64,000 bases of DNA from the NCBI GenBank assembly GCA_963841885.1, contig CAWJEK010000017.1:62001-126000 (forward strand). Reading direction: 5' to 3'. This stretch comes from Bog-756 sp963841885. GTDB taxonomy: Bacteria; Actinomycetota; Acidimicrobiia; Acidimicrobiales; RAAP-2. The notes under the pieces were generated by a model. It had not been told where the DNA came from. It saw only the letters and a program-made list of their open reading frames with translations, and made no database searches. Below are positions 60,463 through 64,000 of this stretch, in pieces (the first letter of the stretch is position 1; each line of letters begins with the position of its first letter). The translations under genes were made by a program, and so were the position numbers.

Positions 60463-60559
60463 CCGACTCGCCTCCCCCGGCTCGTCTCCCCCGGCCGGGC
60501 TCCCCGGTCCGGTCAGGCGCAGACTACTTCGACTCCTCACCCGGCGGCGGGGCGAGCGG

Positions 60560-60565
60560 TACGGT
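60560..60565 (+). promoter_or_regulatory. -10 box TACGGT for leaderless SnoaL-like gene
   Basis: TACGGT ends 6 nt before ATG 60572. Confidence 0.5.
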
Positions 60566-60571
60566 GAACGG

Positions 60572-60952
60572 ATGGACTGGCCATCGTGGGCGGAGCGCCT
60601 GGAACACGCACTCGGCCCCGACGGTGACTTCCCGTCGTTCTTCGCCCCGGGAGCCCTCTTCAGCGACCCGGTCAACGAGCCCACCACGGACCTGGCCGCC
60701 ATCGAGGAGATGACCCAGGCGTCGTTCCCCGATTGGCGACAGGAGATCACCTGGGTGCACGGCGACGAGACCGGCGGTGCGTTCGAGTGGATCGGGCGGG
60801 GGACCCTGGGGGGCACGATCCCCATCGAGCTGCACGGATCGACGGTGGTCGACGTGGATCCCGACGGTCTGGTCACCCGCTGGCGGGACTACTTCGACCT
60901 CCACCAGATCGATGACCAGGTCGCCGCCCACTCGGCCACCACCACGGAGTGA
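60572..60952 (+). CDS. SnoaL-like/NTF2-fold protein
   Basis: 126 aa. FPSFFAPGALFSDPVNEPTTDLAAIEEMTQASFPDWRQEI and DPDGLVTRWRDYFDLHQIDDQV are the NTF2-like cone-shaped fold. Could be an isomerase/hydrolase or a ligand binder; no catalytic residue assigned. Divergent from the amidohydrolase gene; start set by TACGGT 6 nt upstream. Confidence 0.8.
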   Translation: MDWPSWAERLEHALGPDGDFPSFFAPGALFSDPVNEPTTDLAAIEEMTQASFPDWRQEITWVHGDETGGAFEWIGRGTLGGTIPIELHGSTVVDVDPDGLVTRWRDYFDLHQIDDQVAAHSATTTE

Positions 60953-60979
60953 CGGCCCCGCAGGGGTGACGAAGACGAT

Positions 60980-61009
60980 GCCCTGACCTGCGGGAAAACA
61001 GGCCAGGGC
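60980..61009. terminator. Hairpin terminator after SnoaL-like gene
   Basis: Arms gccctgacctg and caggccagggc match over 10 of 11 bases with loop cgggaaaa, 28 bp downstream of the SnoaL-like stop. Confidence 0.55.
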
Positions 61010-61146
61010 ACCGAGGGTGGAGCGTAATCCACGGGTCGGGGCACCGCCGGTGATCGGGCGCACCGGAAACGCGGGGGCTACTGTGCTCCTGGGTCCGAGC
61101 CACGTCGTGGCACCGTCGGCACCCTCGGGGGAGGGCAGGAAACATC

Positions 61147-62603
61147 GTGGATCAGCGCAACACGGGCCGAGCCGGCCGATGGGGAGCCGTCCTCCTCGTC
61201 GTCGCCGGGACCCTGGCCGGCTGCGGCAGCGCGGCCTCCTCCTCCCCGACGACGACCGCGGCCCGACTGACCGGTTGGCGGGCGCCGGCGGTGTTCACCA
61301 CGCCGCCGGACACCGGAAAGATCATCGAACCCCTCTCCGCCAATCCCAGCGATCTGGCCGCCCACGGCTATGTGGAGCAGGAGTACTTCGCCTCGGGAAC
61401 CGCCTACTCGTTCACCAGCCGGTCCACCCCCTCCGACGGGAAGTGGACCATCGCCACCACCGGATCCGCGCCTTACCGCCGCGCATCATCGTCCGGCGGC
61501 CGAGCGACCCGGCGAAGTTCGACGGGAACGTCGTCGTGGAGTGGATGAACGTGTCGGCCGGCAGTCCGCCCCCGACTGGGACTACCTCGATCCGGCCTGA
61601 TGGACTCGGGTGCCGCCTACATGGCGGTGTCCGCGCAGGCCCTCGCCGTGAACGGCGGGAAAGCGATCCTCAGCTCGGGGGCGAGCAAGGGCCTGGAGCA
61701 GGAAGATCCGGCCCGCTACGGGAGCCTTCACCACCCCGGTGACCAGTACTCCCTCGACATGTTCGCCCAGATCGGCCAGGCCCTGCGGGTTCCGGCCCCG
61801 TCGGTCCTCGGAGGGCTCCGGCCGAAGCACGTGGTGGCTGTCGGCGAGTCGCAGTCGGCGTTCTACCTCACGACGTATGCCGACGCCATCCAGCCCCCCG
61901 ACCCCGCCTACCAGGGCATCTTCATCCACTCCGCGGAGGTGGGGCCGCCCCGCTCGATGGACAGGGTGGATCCTCGGCGGTCAGCGGGAACGTTCGCATC
62001 CGCACCGACCTCACCGTCCCCGTCTTCATGTTCGAGACCCAGACGGACCTGATCCAGCTCGGCTACGCCGCGGCGCAGCAGCCGAACACCTCGAGGATCC
62101 GGACGTGGGAGGTGGCGGGGACGTCCCACGCCGACGCCTACGAGGTGGGGACGGCGGCCTCCCTCCTTGGCTGCACCGCCCCCATCAACTCCGGTCCCCA
62201 GCACGAGGTCGCCCAGGCGGCGTTCGTGTCCTTCCTGCACTGGGTCGACGACGGCACACCGCCACCCTCACCGCAACCCTTCACCCTCTCCTCCACCGAT
62301 CCTGCGGTGTTGGCCCTGGACGCCCACGGGAACGTGGAGGGAGGCGTCCGCACCCCGGCGGTGGACGTGCCGGTGTCGACGCTCAGCGGTGCACCACCGC
62401 CGGGCAGCAGCGAACTCTGTGGCCTGTTCGGGTCCACCGTCCCGTTCAGTCAGGCGACTCTGGTCGCCCTCTACGGATCGGAGGCCGGCTACGTCGCCGC
62501 CTACACCACCGACCTCGACCGGGCCATCGCCGCCGGATACATCCTCCCGGCGGATCGGGCACCTCTCCTGGCGGCGGCCGCGCAGGTGTCGTTCCCCTCC
62601 TGA
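61147..62603 (+). pseudogene. Alpha/beta hydrolase-domain lipoprotein, broken by about three frameshifts
   Basis: About 480 codons in four reading-frame segments. Segment 1 (GTG 61147) carries a lipoprotein signal (LLVVAGTLAGCGS) and LTGWRAPAVFTTPPDTG. Segment 2 reads RIIVRRPSDPAKFDGNVVVEWMNVSAG. Segment 3 reads AYMAVSAQALAVNGG and the elbow VVAVGESQSAFYLTTYADAI (GESQS). Segment 4 has WEVAGTSHADAYEVG with the catalytic His. Breaks fall near 61480, 61580 and 61990. The parts match the 'alpha/beta hydrolase domain-containing' lipase/esterase family. Whether this is decay or sequencing error is not clear; the break density is the highest in the window. Confidence 0.75.
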
Positions 62604-62699
62604 GCGGACGGCGCCCACGAATTCAGGCGGCTGGCCGGTGCCGAACTGCGGCAGGTCGGCTGGATGATGACCGGCTCCACGATCCGTGCGGATCTGCCC

Positions 62700-63694
62700 A
62701 GTTCCCGGAACTCGGCCGCGCCTATGGCAGGGCCCTGGGCCGCGACCGGTTCGATGCGCTGTTGCTCGAGCGGGCGCTCGCAACCGGCGTGCGGGTCCTG
62801 CAACCGGCGAAAGTGCGCGCGTTGAGCGGCACGGCCGGGCAATTCGAGTGCGACATCATCGGGGTTGCAACGGGCGCGGACCGCGCTGCCAACCCGCGCG
62901 CCGCAGCGCGCGTGCTCACGGCCTCACTCATCATCGACGCGCACGGCTCCTGGGAAAACGGACCCGCTTTTGGGACGCGCCGATCGCCTCGCACCTCGCC
63001 GCGCGCTGCGGACCTGTTCGCCTTCAAGGCCACTTTTCACCACACGGGTCTCGCACCCGGCTTCTTGCCGGTGCTGGCGCTCGACGGCGGCTACGGCGGC
63101 ATGGTCGTGTCCGACCACGGCCACGCCGCCATCGCCTGCTGCCTGCGCCGCGACGCGCTGCAGCGGCTTCGCGCGCCCGGCACCGCGGCGTGCCGGTGGG
63201 GCAGTGCCGTCGAGGCGTTCCTGCGCGAATCTTGCAGCGGCGTTGCGCGACGCCTTCGGCAGCGCCACGCGCGACGGCCGCTGGCTCACCGTGGGCCCGC
63301 TGCGTCCCGGCGTCCGATTGCAGTACCCCGCCGGCGTGATGCCGGTCGGCAACGCCGCCGGCGAGAGCCATCCGCTGATCGGCGAAGGGATCAGCATGGC
63401 GTTGCAGTCATCGGCGCTGCTCGTGGATATGCTCACGCAACGGCGTTGCGCGCCGATCGACGTGGCCGCTGCCCTGCACCAGCAGGTCGTGTACCAGGCC
63501 GCATGGCGCGCCGCCTTCGCGCCGCGCTTGCGGCTCGCGGCGCTGTATGCGCAGGTCGCGATGCGTCCGGCGCTGGCACGACCCGCGCTGGGGTGCTGCG
63601 CCGCTGGCCCACGCTGTTGACCCATGCGGCCGGCTGGGCCGGCAAAGCAAGCGAATCATCCCAAAATCCGACATTCATCGAGGAGACGCCATGA
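62700..63694 (+). pseudogene. FAD-dependent oxidoreductase, 5'-truncated and frameshifted, foreign composition
   Basis: Reads GRDRFDALLLERALATGVRVLQPAKVRAL, SLIIDAHGSWENGP, DLFAFKATFHHTGLAPGFLPVLALDGGYGGMVVSDHG, then shifts near 63230 to LAAALRDAFGSATRDGRWLTVGPLRPGVR and PVGNAAGESHPLIGEGISMALQSSALL, then near 63580 back to the first frame, ending FIEETP at 63694. This is the FAD monooxygenase/dehydrogenase class that sits with ACP and KS genes in proteobacterial clusters. The N-terminal FAD-binding GxGxxG part is missing. Its stop overlaps the ACP start (ATGA). Codons GCG, CAA, AAA and TTG are common, unlike the rest of the window. The 62604-62700 stretch holds nothing I can assign. Confidence 0.75.
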
Positions 63695-63972
63695 CCACGC
63701 TCCATACCCTGCAGAACATCCTGGTCCGCGATTACGATCTCGAGCGCGAACAGCTGGCGCCCGGGACGTTGCTGGCCTCGCTCAACATGGATTCACTCAG
63801 CCTGCTCGAGCTGATGTTCAAGATCGAGGACAAATTCGCGGTCAAGATCACCGGCGATACGCCGACGGATCTCGTCACGGTCAACGACGTGGTTGTCTAC
63901 ATCGATGGACTCCTGGCCGCCGCGCCGCCGTCCTCCGCCGCGTCGACACCCAAATTGCACGCCCCGCTATGA
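63691..63972 (+). CDS. Acyl carrier protein
   Basis: 93 aa. Phosphopantetheine site LNMDSLSLLELMFKIEDKF with Ser35 in DSL. N-terminus TLHTLQNILVRDYDLEREQLAPGTLLASL. It is a specialised ACP, longer than AcpP, with an Ala/Ser/Pro tail. ATG 63691 overlaps the FAD oxidoreductase stop, and its stop overlaps the next ATG (63969), so the three genes are coupled. A role with the ketosynthase in a fatty-acid or polyketide pathway is likely. Confidence 0.92.
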   Translation: MTTLHTLQNILVRDYDLEREQLAPGTLLASLNMDSLSLLELMFKIEDKFAVKITGDTPTDLVTVNDVVVYIDGLLAAAPPSSAASTPKLHAPL

Positions 63973-64000
63973 CGCCGCGGCGGATCGCCATCACCGGACT
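63969..64000 (+). CDS. Start of beta-ketoacyl-ACP synthase (KS), cut by window edge
   Basis: ATG 63969 gives MTPRRIAITGL before the window ends. R-R-I-A-I-T-G-L is the usual FabF/KAS II opening, and the position after an ACP gene with an ATGA overlap supports this. Only ten codons are seen, so identity rests on the motif and context. Confidence 0.6.
   Translation, partial: MTPRRIAITG

Noticed and set aside
62028..62603. Separate gene starting at ATG 62028
   Set aside because: It reads as the C-terminal third of the alpha/beta hydrolase (catalytic His region), joined by a frameshift to the part carrying GESQS.
1..64000. tRNA, rRNA, transposase, integrase or phage genes
   Set aside because: None seen by eye on either strand; a covariance-model scan would be decisive for small RNAs.

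Overview
This is a 64-kb, very GC-rich window with bacterial gene density. Codon use (GCC, GTC/GTG and CTC dominate), frequent GTG starts, TANNNT boxes 6-7 nt before start codons (leaderless transcription), RskA-type anti-sigma factors, DUF4395 and UBP-zinc-finger proteins point to an actinobacterium. Several acyl-CoA dehydrogenases and secreted repeat proteins make an Acidimicrobiia-like lineage my best guess; that placement is inference.

Layout. 1-6950 (minus strand): a complete System I cytochrome c maturation operon in the order ccmA-B-C-D-E-F-G-H/I, with 4-nt stop/start overlaps at several junctions, preceded by a CcdA-type thiol-disulfide transporter (7054-7992). 8.0-9.9 kb: an orphan GDP-mannose 4,6-dehydratase and an enoyl-CoA hydratase. 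9.9-11.9 kb: an ECF sigma factor coupled to a one-pass membrane protein with a Cys-patterned beta-propeller. 11.9-18.6 kb: glycosyltransferase, TetR, a SigK/RskA-like pair, a secreted protein, DUF4395, GNAT, LMW phosphatase and a second TetR that faces an MFS exporter (18.8-20.3 kb). 20.4-24.5 kb: AidB-like acyl-CoA dehydrogenase, a membrane protein and a quinone-reductase-like enzyme. 24.5-31.1 kb: a Calvin-Benson-Bassham cluster, cbbR divergent from cbbF-cbbP-cbbA-cbbL-cbbS-cbbE, with form IA-like RuBisCO. 31.1-36.9 kb: CorA, fatty acid desaturase, an AAA ATPase with an unusual upstream motif array, a secreted NlpC/P60 hydrolase and a DHFR-like reductase. 37-54.6 kb: signalling and redox genes (GGDEF-EAL, PAS protein, EAL, two cyclic-nucleotide-binding proteins, one fused to a thioredoxin-reductase-like module), a Baeyer-Villiger-type monooxygenase, a secreted GH92 glycosidase, a beta-helix protein, an HxlR/azoreductase pair and DksA-like and UBP zinc-finger proteins. 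54.6-62.6 kb: lipid/xenobiotic catabolism genes (acyl-CoA dehydrogenase, acyl-CoA synthetase, amidohydrolase, SRPBCC and SnoaL-like proteins, an alpha/beta hydrolase).

The last ~1.3 kb (from about 62.7 kb) looks different: GCG, TTG, CAA and AAA codons become common, and it carries a broken FAD oxidoreductase, an acyl carrier protein and the start of a ketosynthase joined by ATGA overlaps. It resembles a proteobacterial fatty-acid/polyketide module, so it is either horizontally acquired or a chimeric join.

Throughout the window otherwise intact genes are split by single-base frameshifts, several in G or C runs. At least twelve genes are affected. This looks more like residual sequencing error than true gene decay, and such genes are annotated here as single frameshifted loci.

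Together the genes suggest an aerobic organism that makes c-type cytochromes, can probably fix CO2 by the Calvin cycle, and also degrades acyl-CoA substrates. No rRNA, tRNA, CRISPR array, transposase or phage gene was seen.
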